64,000 nucleotides of DNA from Stenogyne calaminthoides (GCA_037126765.1 JBBCBC010000001.1:20478622-20542621); one strand, 5' to 3'; counted from the stretch's first letter, positions 11,756 to 24,084 are shown. Program-made: numbers and translations. Notes: generated from the letters alone by a model not told the origin.

Positions 11756-13553
11756 GTATTTTTACTGTTCAGACCCCCTAGCTGCACGTGAAGATCACTG
11801 TTACACGGTGGGCCGAGTACTGTTCACGCTGACAGCACAAGTATCCTCTATTTTGGCTGAAACTGCTGTTTTTATATAGTTATAGATTCATTTCAAATTC
11901 ATCCTTAAACCAAATCTCTCCATCCAAAACATAATAAGTAATAATTAACATTTATATTTCTAAAGTAAGAATGCAATCAACTACAAGTTTAAGAGTCCAA
12001 ACCATTGCATAAACAACAGAATGACATCATATAACTTAAAAAGCTTAGCAAAAACTCTGGACAGGGGGTACTGGGTACAAGGTATCAAGTGTCTCTTTTT
12101 AGGAAGTAGGAAATATCCACTATTGCGGTGACGAATCCAAGGGATACCATATAGAAAAATTCACAGTAACATATAGGAAATGGTGCAAAAACAGAAATCA
12201 AATGGTGAGATCAAATGGGTTTTCAAGGAAGTTTAATTATGAAGCTCAAGTTTCAGTTACTAAACAGTTAATAATGTGTGATACTTCATACCCAATTGGT
12301 AACAACTTCCATGATTAACTTAAATATCTAATCTAGCTGGAGACCATTTGTTGAACAACAGTGAAAGGACTCATATATCGTTCATAAATCATCATGAACT
12401 ACAATCAAGTCTATTGATATTTATTTAGATGGAAACATTCCCATTAACAGGTTGCTCTCAAGATGACAATATAATAAGATCACTCTGCTCACTAACTAAC
12501 CAAGAAACAATCGAGATATGATTGTTGATAACCCAATTAGACAAAACACACCACATGAATTTCAGGCACAATAAGAACAGTAGGCGGAAACACATCCTTT
12601 TGTTTAAGAAATTGACAAGATTCAAGAAAATCACATTTCAGAAAATCAACGAAAAACCCAAAATACAACTCAAATTCTGAGATTTGATTCATGTATAATG
12701 ACACCTATATAGTGCTTAAATATATATTTTCAAAACTACAATTATAAATTTGAACTCGGTGACTATATTAATAATTTATTCATATAGTAAAACCATAAAT
12801 TTAGTCAGACTCAAAACAGAGCTGTTTAATTTAATTATTTCTACTGGCCGAGAGTTTATCGATGTTGAGCTGTCATGCAGAATAAGGAGATATATTAGCA
12901 GGTTCCAATTTATTCATTAACTGGCTTGCAGGTTGATTCAAAGGCAGAAAAGAAATTCAACAATAGGTTCGAACTTCACCTAAACATACCTTTGGTTTCG
13001 GACATATGCACGAGTAGCGAAACAAGTAAATGCAACTGAAAGTTAACAGAATTCTACCTATGAACTAATCAATAATAAGGTGAAACAAGTAAAATCAACT
13101 AAATTAACAGCATCAGCCCTCTATTGTTATTAGCAACAATATCTCATCAAAGAATAAAAGTTTTCTTAGGCATTTCAACAAACACCTGGTGAGCAGGAAT
13201 CAAAAGACCACATATCTACAAATCACTAAAATCAAGTGAAATTATGGAACAATAGAGCAGTATCAATTTCTAAAGAAATTAAAGGAACACGTATTTGTAA
13301 CCCTGAGAAAACAACCGTAAAGAAAATCCTCACAAAACGAACGCGGAGAACTAACCTATTCTCTGTTTGAGAGATTTTGCAGAAGCCCAGTTAACAAGAG
13401 AAAATGGAGAGAGAGATTCGCAGAAGCCTCCCTAAAAAATTCGCAGAAGCCGGATTGAAAGGGGAGAGCCAGATTGAGCGGTCATGACACTCTTGTGAGC
13501 ATCCGGGAACCGGGAAAAAACAGACCCCATAGTAGTAGAAGTAGTAGAAGTAG
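11756..13553 (-). other. Unidentified non-coding stretch, possible UTR remnant
   Basis: No coding frame. On the minus strand 13480-13350 is CT-rich and ends in AATAG|GTTAGT, which looks like an untranslated first exon with a donor site. It resembles the leader of the RF2-like gene only in general character. No downstream coding exon could be found. A GTAGTAGAA microsatellite lies at 13530-13553. Confidence 0.3.
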
Positions 13554-14401
13554 TTCGTGTGTGTTTGTAAACTCTATACTTGTCAAATAAGTGATTATAA
13601 TTGATTTTTAAAGAAAAATTGAAAGTGGATGGTGTTTGAAAATCAAGTGATTTTACCTAATTTAATGAAGTTTGTTGTGTTTGCAAAAAAAGCCACTTCT
13701 TATCTCATTTTACAAAATTACCGTTTTTAAAAGTAATTTTTTTTTAAACTGTGAAAAATAATTTCCCTCAAACTTACTATCATCGTGGACCAACAATTTT
13801 ATCAATAATCTTCACTCTTCATTTTCACTGGAAGATGCGGCTGCCAAAAGAAAAAGGAAGAAAAAAAACCCAGCAAACCAAAGATAATGATTTCTATTTT
13901 ATGGCGATTTTCGATGTGATTATATAAAAAAGAACTCAATTTAGAATTATTTTTTTTCATCGATCTGGTAAAATAAATAGAAGAAGGCGTGAAGGTATGG
14001 TGGTAGAATGTTCCTTCAATGGCTTTCTGAGAGTAAAGTGAATATTCTAAGTTTTTTCAGTTTTTTTTTTTTTTTGTGAGGATAGACTTGTAAAGAAAAG
14101 TTATATTTAATTATTAAAATGCTCAGAATCAATTGTCAAGTATCATAAGTGTCTGTTTTAGAACACAACTCAAAGGCTAAAAGTGTTTTTTTTTCAAAAA
14201 AGTTGGGTCACATCAACTTTAAAAAAAGCACTTCTAGTGTGTTGAGTAGAGATTCAAAACAAGCCCGAAGTTGGGGGGAGGATGCTTCGGAGAATCGACT
14301 TTTAAGTGTTTAAAAAATCAATTGCAAACACTTCATAAGTGATTATTTTTAAAATAAAAGTGATTCTACCTGCTGGCTAGTGGTTGCAAACACAACCGAA
14401 G
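13554..14401. mobile_element. Putative MITE, about 850 bp
   Basis: TTCGTGTGTGTTTGTAAAC at the left is mirrored by GTTGCAAACACAACCGAAG at the right, giving imperfect terminal inverted repeats of about 19 bases. Subterminal AAGTGATT motifs also recur in both orientations. Target duplication is unclear, and no transposase is encoded. Confidence 0.5.
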
Positions 14402-14936
14402 TGGATCTTTATCTTTAAACTTTTATAAGTATTTTTTTTTAAATCTATTTTTTATTTTACAATTATCAAATTTTTATCATATCCCTTTATTGTGTTTCTT
14501 CTTATTATTTTTGGGATTTTTTTAATGCTTTTGATGTCTAATTTTTTATTTTACAGATTTTATTTTTTTTTTACTTTTGATATTTGGTTTTTTGCTCTGT
14601 AGGATTTTTATTTTACAGAATCTTAATTTGATGAGATAATTCTTCACTATATATCAATCTTATAGTTCATGTTGATTTATTTTATTACAACCACCCACAT
14701 GTATCATTAATATGATCATTATAACACACTTTTTACAATTATAATATTCGATTGATTTATCATCTTTAAATGGATCAGGCCATAAATTTTGCATATTGCA
14801 TTTATAAAGTATTAAAATTTATAAAACGTGGCTAGAGTTGAACTAAATTAGTTAATTTCATATTTTGAAAATATTTTAATTTAAAAGTATTTTTTTTTCA
14901 TACTGCGTAGTAGGAGAGGCTACATACAAGTATGAT

Positions 14937-14969
<33 letters not shown>
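14402..14969. other. Intergenic, no gene seen
   Basis: Very AT-rich with T tracts and a TA/CA microsatellite at 14938-14969, directly next to the Helitron-like end. Confidence 0.5.
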
Positions 14970-15000
14970 CTAGAATGTAACCTCGCGTATTACGCGATAT
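14970..15000 (-). mobile_element. Helitron 3' terminus
   Basis: The minus strand reads CGCGTAATACGCG (perfect stem, 14984-14996), an 11-base spacer, CTAG (14970-14973) and then T. This is the structure of a Helitron 3' end. The element body would extend to higher coordinates, but the 5' TC end was not located. Confidence 0.65.
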
Positions 15001-16257
15001 GAAATTAAAAAATAGCATTTTTTACCGCAATTAAAAAATAGCGTTAAATATTTTAAAATATGAATTTTATTAATTTAATTCAACTCTAGTCATATTTTTT
15101 AAATTTTTAATATTTTGTAAATGTAATATGTAAATTTTACAATTCGAATATGATAAATTATCTTTTATTATAATTTTTTAAAAGTACTATAATGATCGTA
15201 TTAAATATACATGTCGGTGGTAGTAATTCTATGCAAACCTAATATTATAATTACCTAGTATTGTTGTTTTAAGCATAATATTAAAATAATTATGTTTGAA
15301 ATTTTATAATTTGATTCTAGTATATATGTTGGATGTGCGAGGATATTGCTACCTCATTCGGTATATTTTGATAGACATAACATATTTATAATTCATATCA
15401 TCATCTTTTTGAATATATTTTTAGTACTTAATTGTAAAACATATTTTTTTAGCATTTAATATGGCATATTGAATTAGATTAAATCTCACGTATAACTTCA
15501 AATTATCCTTCTAATTTTTACAAAATTCTAGCTGGTAATTAAGTTTCAAGAAGACAATAATTTATTTAAGATCAATTTCTATTGACAATGAATGTGTAAC
15601 TTTTCGAGCTAATTTTAACCCATAATCAAGTGTGACTAAATATAGCGCCAAGCAAGTGTATATTCAAAAGAACCATATCATTAATAGTGCTTATAAAATT
15701 ACAGAATTAACATTGAAATATACCCTATAATATAAAACTTCCAATTATGAATTTTTGGTAAAAGTTTCGATCAAATCCGAGCATGTTGCATTTGATAATA
15801 TTTATGTGATTTAACACACACATCATTGACATTATTCATCATATATAACATTCTTATGGAATATAAAAAGTTAAGACAAAAAACCGAACATAGTTAAAAA
15901 AAAACCCTGCAAAATGAAAAATCGGACATCAAAAGTAAAAAACTTATCTTGTAGGACAAAAAATTAGAAATTGTAAAATAACAAATAGGAAAAAAAAAGA
16001 GAAATAATAATAATTGTAAAATTAAAATTATAGAAATTCTAAAATAGATTGTATATAATATTTGATCGAGAAAGACTCTTATGAAATATTGCACACTAGT
16101 GTTATGTGCAATACAACATAAAATAAGGCAAAATTGATTTTAAAAAAAATCGCGGGTCAGCGCGGGAAGGGCTTGGGCAGCGCGGTCATGAGTTGTGGGT
16201 TGTGGGCTTCAGGTTGGGCGAGCGCATATATATTTATTGAAGGATATCTTTATGAAA
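15001..16257. other. Probable Helitron body, non-coding
   Basis: AT-rich, without supported genes. By position it is probably the interior of the minus-strand Helitron ending at 14970. A GC-rich GCGCGGGAAGGGCTTGGGC patch at 16155-16225 stands out. Confidence 0.35.
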
Positions 16258-16325
16258 TATGTGTTATAGCCTAGTGGTTTAGGTTTGTTGTTAATGAATT
16301 TGGTCGCAGGTTCAATTCCTATTGA
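16258..16325 (+). repeat. tRNA-like A/B-box module (SINE-type)
   Basis: TAGCCTAGTGGTT (A-box, 16267-16279) and GGTTCAATTCC (B-box, 16309-16319) are spaced as in tRNA-derived pol III promoters. The stems do not close into a cloverleaf. A T tract follows at 16333. Confidence 0.5.
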
Positions 16326-16340
16326 ACACACAATTTTTTT

Positions 16341-16936
16341 TTGTCAAGTTTTTTGTGTGTTACTACATTGTTATATTGAAAAAACTTCATATCTTACGTA
16401 ACACATATTAAAACATATCGTAACACATAAATATTCATAAGGTAACATGGGTCACAAGGTAACACATTGTTTGTCAAGTTTTTGTGTGTTACTACATCTA
16501 TATATAAGTGTTACTACATTGTTATATTGAAAAAACTTCATATCTTACGCAACACGTATTAAAACATATCGTAACACATAAACATTCATAAGGTAACATG
16601 GGTCACAAGGTAACACATTGTTGTTCATATGGTAACACATGAGTATTCACATAGTATTACGACGATATGTGAACAGTGTTACATATTACTAAAAGAACAT
16701 GTGTTACTACATGAACAAAAAGTGTTACCCTATGAAGAAAAACGTGTTACCACATGAACAAAATCAGTACGAGCGCTCAAAGAAATCTCCAGTCCAAAAT
16801 TACAGATTTAAAGAACAAGTGTTACTACATGAACAAAAGAGTGTTACCCTATGAGCAAAAAATTGTTACTACATGAACAAAAACCAGTACAAACGCGAAA
16901 AAAATCCTCAGTCCAAAATTACAGATTTACAGAACA
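16341..16936. repeat. GTGTTAC/GTAACAC repeat array
   Basis: Two tandem duplications lie side by side. The first (about 130-base period, starting near 16341 and 16470) contains mainly GTAACAC; the second (118-base period, units from 16701 and 16819) contains mainly its complement GTGTTAC. The heptamer changes strand bias near 16660-16680. No coding frame. It could be subterminal repeats of an unidentified DNA transposon. Confidence 0.7.
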
Positions 16937-17440
16937 ACGTGAAAAAAGTGCAGAAGGATCTGAATTTCATCACACTTTGTGTTGAGGGGTAATCCAAACA
17001 CCACACACATATCCTCACTTCTTCTCGCAGAATACACACCAAAATTCAAATTAAACAACCTGATTTCATCCAATGATTGGAGCGAAAAAGAAAATTAAAT
17101 TGGACAAGAAATTAGGGCACGAACGAGGAAGAAGGAAGCCTGTGAGATCCGCCAGCAATTTGAAGAGAAGAGGAAGATGAAGAAATCTGAGTGCATCCGT
17201 GACTGCGCGATGGAAGAAGATGAAGAAAGCCCATTAACCCGCCAACAATCTGCCCTAACCCGATTCTCACCTGACCCGCGAGAAAAAAAAACTAATTGCA
17301 CATATCACTTGTATGCAATATTGCATACAAGTTTTTGCGTATTTGATCATTAGCATATCTTTAGAGATTTGATTATTAACATATCTTACTATAAAATTTA
17401 TAAGATCTCATATAATGTAGGATATAAATTAAAAATATAG
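16937..17440. other. Unassigned stretch with purine-rich patch
   Basis: A purine-rich block at 17090-17230 is more GC-rich than its surroundings and could be captured exon or UTR sequence. A 68-codon minus-strand frame there has no recognisable motif and is not called as a gene. Confidence 0.35.
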
Positions 17441-18446
17441 GGCCCCGTTTGGTTTAGTAGATGGTATAGACATGGAATGATAGGATTATGATGGATTGCA
17501 CGGTTCCATATCATTAACTTTGGCAAAAATGTGTTAGTTTGGTATGATGGATAAACCCAAAATTTCCTGTAGAGTCAATTAATATCACGTGTTTGGTTTG
17601 GAAATATTAAAGTAAATAATGAGGGCTCTAAATATCTATAATCTCTATAATGCAAAACATCTATAAAATGATGTGGCAATGATGTAGCAAAGTCATATTC
17701 TTCTATTTCAAATCTCTCCAATCTCATTCATTTAGAGTGTTGTTTTGATCTCAGCCGTTGATTTTATCTTCTATTTCCTATAAATTGTGACCTCTCTCAT
17801 ACATTTTTTTTCTCATTCTCATTTGCCTGCGATTTCTCTTCATTTTCTCACCTTCATCTGCTCTCCATACAGTATCCTTTCTAATCTCTGATCTTATTTT
17901 TGTAATGATCGGATCTTGTATTATTTCAATCATTAAATTATTCTTATATCATTCTTATATCATTTTTTCCAAGTAATTACTTGGTTTCATTATGTATTTT
18001 GTTGTTGTTCTTATTTCATTCTTTTTTTTTTCTTATTCATTATGTATTTTATTGTTGTTATTTACAGGTTTCTTCTCACAATATTTCTTGATCAATATAT
18101 TTTTTTCTCATAATATTTCATGATTTTTTATTTATCTTAGATTACCAATCTTATTTAATTTTTATATATAATTTTTGCAGGTTGAATAAAAATCGAGAAT
18201 ATTACATGTCGATAAGGATGAGGTTATATGAAGATTATATTTTTCTAATAAGAAGATGAGGACATGATTATATTTATATCGATCTGATTCAAAGATCATT
18301 GTAAAAATTTCATAAATTATTGTTACATTTAGTTACATCTAATGTTAGATTATAGATTATTCCCATTGTATATTCGAAGATATTTAATAAAATGTTTATA
18401 AAATATCTATCTAATGAAATTCATTACCTAATACTTTTGTATAGTG
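17441..18446. other. Intergenic with transposon-like end
   Basis: A GGGCCCCGTTTGGTTT motif at 17440-17455 resembles the terminus of plant hAT or PIF-type MITEs, but no matching right end was found. The rest is AT-rich and ends at the CATAC target site of the Copia-type element. No gene seen. Confidence 0.4.
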
Positions 18447-18639
18447 CATACTGTTGGGAAATGAATTTAATAAAGTGGATTTTGATTAGATCCCAAAACC
18501 CCTGAGTATGACATGTTCAGGATAATCTTGATAGATGAGTCAGGATTCAGTTTTAGAGTATTCAGGATGTTATCTGCACCGTGTATAGTCGGCAGATATA
18601 GAGCAGGTTAGTTTCTGAAGACTCAGTATGAAACTGAGA

Positions 18640-18735
18640 ATCTGGAGGCTCAGAGAAATCTGAAGGCTCAGAGAAACCTGAAGGCTCAGAGAAATCTGAA
18701 GACTCAGAGAAACCTGAAGACTCAGTATGTCTCTG
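18640..18735 (+). repeat. 19-base tandem repeat inside Copia LTR
   Basis: About five tandem copies of GGCTCAGAGAAATCTGAA occur in the U3 region upstream of the TATA box. They are CAG/CTG dense. The same region in the 3' LTR (33590-33670) is scrambled at these triplets. Confidence 0.8.
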
Positions 18736-18975
18736 AAGACACTGAGAGCTCAGAGAATACTGAATGCACAATAACTACTGAAGACTCAGTAATATACTGA
18801 ATGCTCAGTATATCCTGAATGTTCCGAGGCACTGAAGTTGAGGAATATAGCCGTTGGAATCCAGCTGACGTGGACCAACGAGAGGAAGACAACCAGCCTG
18901 GAAAAGCTGCAGAACTTACATATAATAGTATGGATTTGAATGTGATTCTCTCCAACGGTAACATTCAAATCCACA

Positions 18976-18985
18976 CTATAAATAC
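18976..18985 (+). promoter_or_regulatory. TATA box of Copia-type 5' LTR
   Basis: CTATAAATAC lies about 525 bases into the LTR and is conserved at 33911-33920 in the 3' LTR, consistent with the U3 promoter driving element transcription. Confidence 0.7.
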
Positions 18986-19483
18986 AAAATCTTCCATCAA
19001 ATTAAGTGTGGAGATTATGCACAAGATGCTACAGAGCCAAGAGCGTTATAGTCAAGCATTCCCACCCTAGAACACAAGTCTGTAGATATACAAATATATT
19101 CAAAGAGTGTTCTAGAACCCAACCTAAGCAACCCACGATGTATCCTAAGCTTAGAGAGATTTTCCCAACCTTAGCATTGAGGCTAAACAAATGTAAGGGA
19201 AAATCTCACCATAGTTGGAGACAACACCAAACCCAAACCCATTCTCGTAAGAGATAACGAGTGGTGAAGTGAGGTAGTTGTTAGGCAATCCCGAGTGAGG
19301 GTGATAAGTCCCGAAGGAGTGTGAACTCGTTAAACATCTAAGAGGCGAGCCTGAGAGGGTTATAAGTCCAGAGGCTTTGAGTTAGTAAACTACAGAGGTA
19401 GTCAGAAAGCTCAAAGTAGAAAGGTTAGTAAACTACGGAGGTAGTCAGAAAATCTTAGGAAGTGTTTGAAGGAATTTCCCTAG

Positions 19484-20222
19484 TGTTGTGTTCGATATAA
19501 TAAATCAGAATTAATCGAACATCAAAGAGTGACACGTGTAATGTTTGAATATAATAATCATGCCCGGTGGATGAGTTACTTTTTGTTCGCCAACTGATCA
19601 GAATTGCTCGGCCAGCCTACCGAACAAACATAACCAGGTCAGTATGTTTGAACTCAAATCTCCTGAAGAACTGTCTTAAAAGCGACGAACAGAAAGTCCA
19701 ACCGAACAAAAGATTAATTCTGACGATTGACGACGTTTGCTCGAAGATCAATCTAGAAGATGAAGTCAGAAACGTGGCAACACCACCGGAGTTCTTGCAT
19801 GATCCAAAGAATCCAGCACATGCTTTACCAATCCAGCTCATGCTTGACGAAGTACGATAAATGGAAGAAAAAAGAAGAAGAAAGAGGTTGGTTCACAAAA
19901 TAATCCCAGAAAGATAGCCTACAAAAATCCCCTGAGAGGTGAGGAACAGAAAAATTAGAGTGTTCATCCACATATATGAAAAACCCTAGAACTCATTCGA
20001 TAACCTGTATCGATTCATCTTCGTAAGATGTATCAAGAACTGTACGTGTAAAGCTCATAATACTACATCCTGGCTTGGTATGCCCCCAGAGTAGTCATAT
20101 ATTGATTTAACCGGGTCAACAAATTCATCTTATTTCTTGTTTATTTTACACGATATGTTTTGTTTTGTGAGTTGTAATTAAATTAGCCACATAATATTCA
20201 TCAACAAAAACGACTCGCGACA
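19484..20222 (+). repeat. Gypsy 5' LTR
   Basis: 739 bases beginning TGTTGTGTTCG and ending CGACTCGCGACA. It pairs with 31357-32097. Open frames across it are fortuitous. Confidence 0.93.
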
Positions 20223-20320
20223 ATTGGTATTTAGAAGGAGGGTAATTTTCGAATCCGGATCCAAAAAACCAACCCATACACAAACCCCTAGTTAGCCGAG
20301 GCGAAAAAAAAAGAAATATA
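20223..20320 (+). other. Gypsy leader with primer-binding site
   Basis: Immediately after the LTR the sequence reads ATTGGTATTTAGAAGG, a primer-binding-site-like stretch related to TGGTATCAGAGC of initiator-Met tRNA but mismatched. The first gag ATG follows at 20321. Confidence 0.5.
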
Positions 20321-21717
20321 ATGCCTCAATCTAGGAACACCCAAAGGAGAGGTCGGAACAAAAGCCGACCATATGAATTTAAAAAGAGGCCCGGCGTCAA
20401 ACCTCATAAAGATCGGCAATTGGAAACTATTAATCTTGAGGATATAGCCAATAATCCGGCGGCCACTAAAGCAATCACTTTCTTGCTACGAGCACGTAAA
20501 GAGAGGGCGAAAAAGAATCGGGCGGTTAGAGGCTCAAAAGGGGAAAAGCAACACTCACATACACCCGACGACAAAGCAAGCTAAAAAAAAAAAGCGCAAA
20601 GCGGACTAGTAAAAAAGCCGATGATATGTCGGATGATGAAACGACCTCAAGGGTCTAGACCATCGGCGTTTGGACGTTTGAGGCTCTCCGCCAAAGACCG
20701 AATCGGCAATAATAGGCGGCGGGGATCGAGAAAGAGACATCAATAGAGGGTGCAAGATTCAGATCTTCAAAAGCATCCAGACAACCGAACAAATATCGGC
20801 GGGAACAAAGTTGTCTATCCATCACCGATTGGGTAGTCAAGGACAAACTTGGAGAGGGGATCGCCCCATCACGAAAGCATGATCCACGAGATCCTCATGA
20901 TGGGAAACTTGACCCCAATCTAAGTCTATCGATCCCTTGAAATTTGCGTAAATGCAAAAAAGCCATCGTGGAATTACAAGCCGATCCGCCGCGACTAAGA
21001 GCTACCCTCGAACGAGCACACAGTACCTTTGTTCGCCATTATCTCCGGCCGATCATGGCGGCCAAGTCCAAGAGAAAGTCGCAAAGACCCGACCACCAAT
21101 TCCTATTTTTTCGACGCCGAGTCGGATCCTCATGTCCATCTCAAAGAAATTTTCGGACTTTATGATCGCGATGGGGGGCTACAGACGCGACGACGCGAAG
21201 GCCGATCATTCCCCATGACTTTGGGTGATCGAGCACATAGGTGGTTTACCACTTTACCCATTGCATCCATCACATCTTTTGCACAACCAGGGGACGGCAA
21301 TTTTTGTCCCATTTCTCGTCCGTGTGTGCTGCGCCTGGCCAAACAAAACAAAGGTTGGCGATTTTTTCCCAATTAAAAGGTGAGTCGTCGATCATACATA
21401 GAAAGATTTGATAAATGTTTATATGATGGAGCCAGTTGAAGAGGATGCTAAGATCCTCGCGGTGGTCGGAGGCGACTTTTAAATGAGACATGTGGAAGGC
21501 CATGCATCAAGATTGGACCGAACTCGCATTTTCGAGTTTAGAGAAGCGGCGGCTAAAATTATAGCCATGCAAGATTTGCTCGCGACAATCACAATTGAGA
21601 CAGAGCCTATCGCTAGGAAAGCTTTCGAAAAAAAAAACAATGAATGAAGGGGTACAGATCCCCAACCTCTTTCAAACCTTTTGAACAAAAAGAAGCAAAA
21701 TGCCCTACTGAAGTCTT
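20321..21717 (+). pseudogene. gag: Gypsy gag, N-terminal and middle part, broken
   Basis: An 87-codon basic start (MPQSRNTQRRGRNKSRPYEF) is followed by gag fragments in different frames. The fragment near 21217-21275 encodes GDRAHRWFTTLPIASITSFA, matching the conserved plant gypsy gag pattern of hydrophobic residues around W-F-x-x-L-P. Stops and frameshifts between 20585 and 21480 prevent translation as one protein. The usual role is to form the virus-like particle. Confidence 0.75.
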
Positions 21718-22971
21718 TTGGGCGTTTTTAAAACTATCTTTAATCAAATCAAAGATCGGGACATGTTGGACAGGCCAAGAAGAATTGTAATGGATAAGCG
21801 TCGACTCAACGCTTCCAAATACTGTAATTATCATGAGTACATCGGGCACAATACAGAAAATTGCCGCGATTTACTCCGCCAACTTTGGAAGCTATATGAA
21901 GAAAATCGTCTTTCCCAGTTCTTAGAAAAGCCAGCGAACAGGGATTCGCGAACAGAAAGGACAGAAGACCGAAGGGGAAAGCGAAAGGCCGAACAAACAT
22001 TTGACAGTGATCCCGAAGAATCACGAAAGAGATCTGAAACGACCAAAAGAGGGCCTCCTACTGTGGGAAGAGGTCGAGAAAGTCAAGAAATCCAAATGAT
22101 TCGTTCTGAATATGGTCCTGTGGGTGGATGTTACCAGGCACCAACGTTATCTAACAGACGTAAAAAGATGGAGATGCGTGCCATGCAGAACATCCATCAG
22201 GTAAAGGTGGCGAGCACATCATCCAGTTCCCCACCTACACACCAAATCATTTTCTCGGAGGACGATCTCGACGGGATTATAACTCCCCATAACGACTCCT
22301 TAACCATCAGTGCTCGTCTCCTTGGGTTGAAGGTACATCGCCTCTTAGTTGATACTGGGGCTTATGCAAACATTTTGTTCGTTAATACCCTTCGCCAGAT
22401 GGAAAAACAAGTTGGGGATTTGAGCAGTTATATTGAACCATGTAATCATACTATAATGGGTTTTGGGGAATCTGAAACCCGACCCTATGGTATGATTAGG
22501 TTAGGAGTCGAACTAGAATCAACTTTGAATCCGGACATTAGACGAACTAGAATGTTAGATTTTGTAATCGTCGATGTTCAGTCCACTTATAACGGGTTTC
22601 TAGGTCGCTTGTTTATTCAGAATTCAAAAGCGGCTGTTTCACGACATTATTATGTTAAATTTCCGACACAAGATGGAACGGGGAGTGTAAAAGGAGATCA
22701 AAAGAAGGCTCGAGATTGTTTGCTATCGTGCGTACCAGAAAGACAGAGTATCGTCAATATGATGGAGCGAACACGGGAGATTGATAAGCCTAGCCAGCGA
22801 GCAAATATCTCACCGAAAGATCTTCCGACGAACATAAGTTCGACGAGCATAACCATTCGTGCGAGCACAGAAGGCACGAACATAAACTTCGGGGAGACAA
22901 CTAATTCCCCCGATCTCCTAGATCAAATGAATATTGATCGGTACCGAACGAACAATCGGACTAGAGCCTAA
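21718..22971 (+). CDS. gag-pro: Gypsy gag C-terminus and aspartic protease
   Basis: This 417-codon frame is the longest intact piece of the element. Near residues 40-55 it has a zinc-knuckle-like C-x2-H-x4-GH-x4-C pattern (CNYHEYIGHNTENC), typical of Tat gag. A basic, charged linker follows. Around residue 208 LLVDTGAYANILF carries the D-T-G/S-A active site of a retroviral-type aspartic protease. The upstream gag part is in another frame, so this ATG is only the first Met of the fragment. CAG/CTG triplets are normally frequent here, unlike in the pol part that follows. Confidence 0.85.
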   Translation: MGVFKTIFNQIKDRDMLDRPRRIVMDKRRLNASKYCNYHEYIGHNTENCRDLLRQLWKLYEENRLSQFLEKPANRDSRTERTEDRRGKRKAEQTFDSDPEESRKRSETTKRGPPTVGRGRESQEIQMIRSEYGPVGGCYQAPTLSNRRKKMEMRAMQNIHQVKVASTSSSSPPTHQIIFSEDDLDGIITPHNDSLTISARLLGLKVHRLLVDTGAYANILFVNTLRQMEKQVGDLSSYIEPCNHTIMGFGESETRPYGMIRLGVELESTLNPDIRRTRMLDFVIVDVQSTYNGFLGRLFIQNSKAAVSRHYYVKFPTQDGTGSVKGDQKKARDCLLSCVPERQSIVNMMERTREIDKPSQRANISPKDLPTNISSTSITIRASTEGTNINFGETTNSPDLLDQMNIDRYRTNNRTRA

Positions 22972-22988
22972 AGATAGGTTTTGAACCC

Positions 22989-24080
22989 ATGGAGGTTGAT
23001 GATGAGCCCCGAGGATCCATTCAAGACCCTCGGTGGAAGCAAAAAAGAAAGCAGGCGACTCCTGTTGAGCAATTGGAACCAATCAGTATCGACCCGAACA
23101 GACCTGAGTTAGAAGTGTTCGTTGGTTCAGAATTACCCGAACCAGTCCGAACAGAAATAATTACTTTCCTTCAAGCAAATTTAAATGTGTTCGCATGGTC
23201 ACACGAGGACATGGTTGGAATAGATCCGAGCATGCCCGCCACTCCCTCAACCTTGATCCAATACAAGCTCCAGTTGTCCAAAAACGTAGAAAATTTAGTC
23301 AGAAAAAAATATCGCGGCGATGAATAGTGAAATCAAAAAAGTCGCCGACAACAAACCCGATCCGAGAGGTAAAATGCCCAAGATGGCTTGCGAACCTGTG
23401 CTCGATTCGCAAACCAAATGGATCTTGGAGGCGTGTATCGATTTCAATCGATTTGAATAAGGCATGTCCAAAAGATAATTTTCCGATGCCCCACATTGAT
23501 TATTTGGTTGATAATACAAACGGGCCATGAACTCATGACATTTATGGATCGTTCATTTGGTTATCACCAAATACCAATGCATCCGGACGATCAAAAAGAA
23601 TCAAACGATTTCGCATTGAAAAGAACATGTCTTTGTTGCAACGCATGCCATTCGGATTAAAGAATCGGGAGCAACGTATCAACGTTTGGTGAACAAGATG
23701 TTAACGAACACATCGGCCGAACAATCGAGGTATATATCGATGATATTGTGGTAAAAGCGAACATAAGGAAGACCACATCACCCACCTCGCACAAACGATT
23801 GATATATTGAGGAAGTATAATATGAAGTTAAATCCCAAGAAATGCGGTTTTGGGATTCATTCAGAAAATTCCTCGGACATATGGTTAGTCGGCGGGGATT
23901 GATGCAAACCCATCAAAGATTCAAGCAATGCTCGATATGCAAGCCCCGAAATGTGAAAAGAGGTCAAAAGTTAACCGGACGATTAGCTTGCAGTAAGCGG
24001 TTTATATCATTTAAATGGGGACAAATGTAAACCTTTCTTTGATGCATTAAAGGGAAATTTCGATGGACCGAGCATTGCCA
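22989..24080 (+). pseudogene. pol: Gypsy reverse transcriptase, frameshifted
   Basis: The N-terminal connection ends with FAWSHEDMVGIDPSM (open to 23327), the usual lead-in to plant gypsy RT. The next frame (23327-23530) carries WLANLCSIRKPNGSWR and DLNKACPKDNFPMPHIDYLV, RT fingers motifs. EVYIDDIVVK near 23720-23750 is the palm active-site motif (Y-x-D-D). At least five frame changes or stops separate these pieces, so no functional enzyme is encoded as the sequence stands. Confidence 0.88.
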
Positions 24081-24084
24081 AAAT

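Larger units (their letters stand above)
18452..19483 (+). repeat. Copia-type 5' LTR, left part
   Basis: Matches 33402-34419 of the 3' LTR. It retains the CTATAAATAC promoter, the CAG/CTG-rich internal repeats and the CCTAG site into which the gypsy element inserted. The rest of this LTR resumes at 32103 after a duplicated CCTAG (32098-32102). Confidence 0.9.

Noticed and set aside
16341..16936. Tandem units considered as a CRISPR-like array
   Set aside because: The units are adjacent, degenerate duplications without unique spacers, in a plant nuclear context.
18819..19257. Open frames inside the Copia-type LTR (and 33942-34193)
   Set aside because: They are carried by LTR sequence, are duplicated with it, and have no protein motif.
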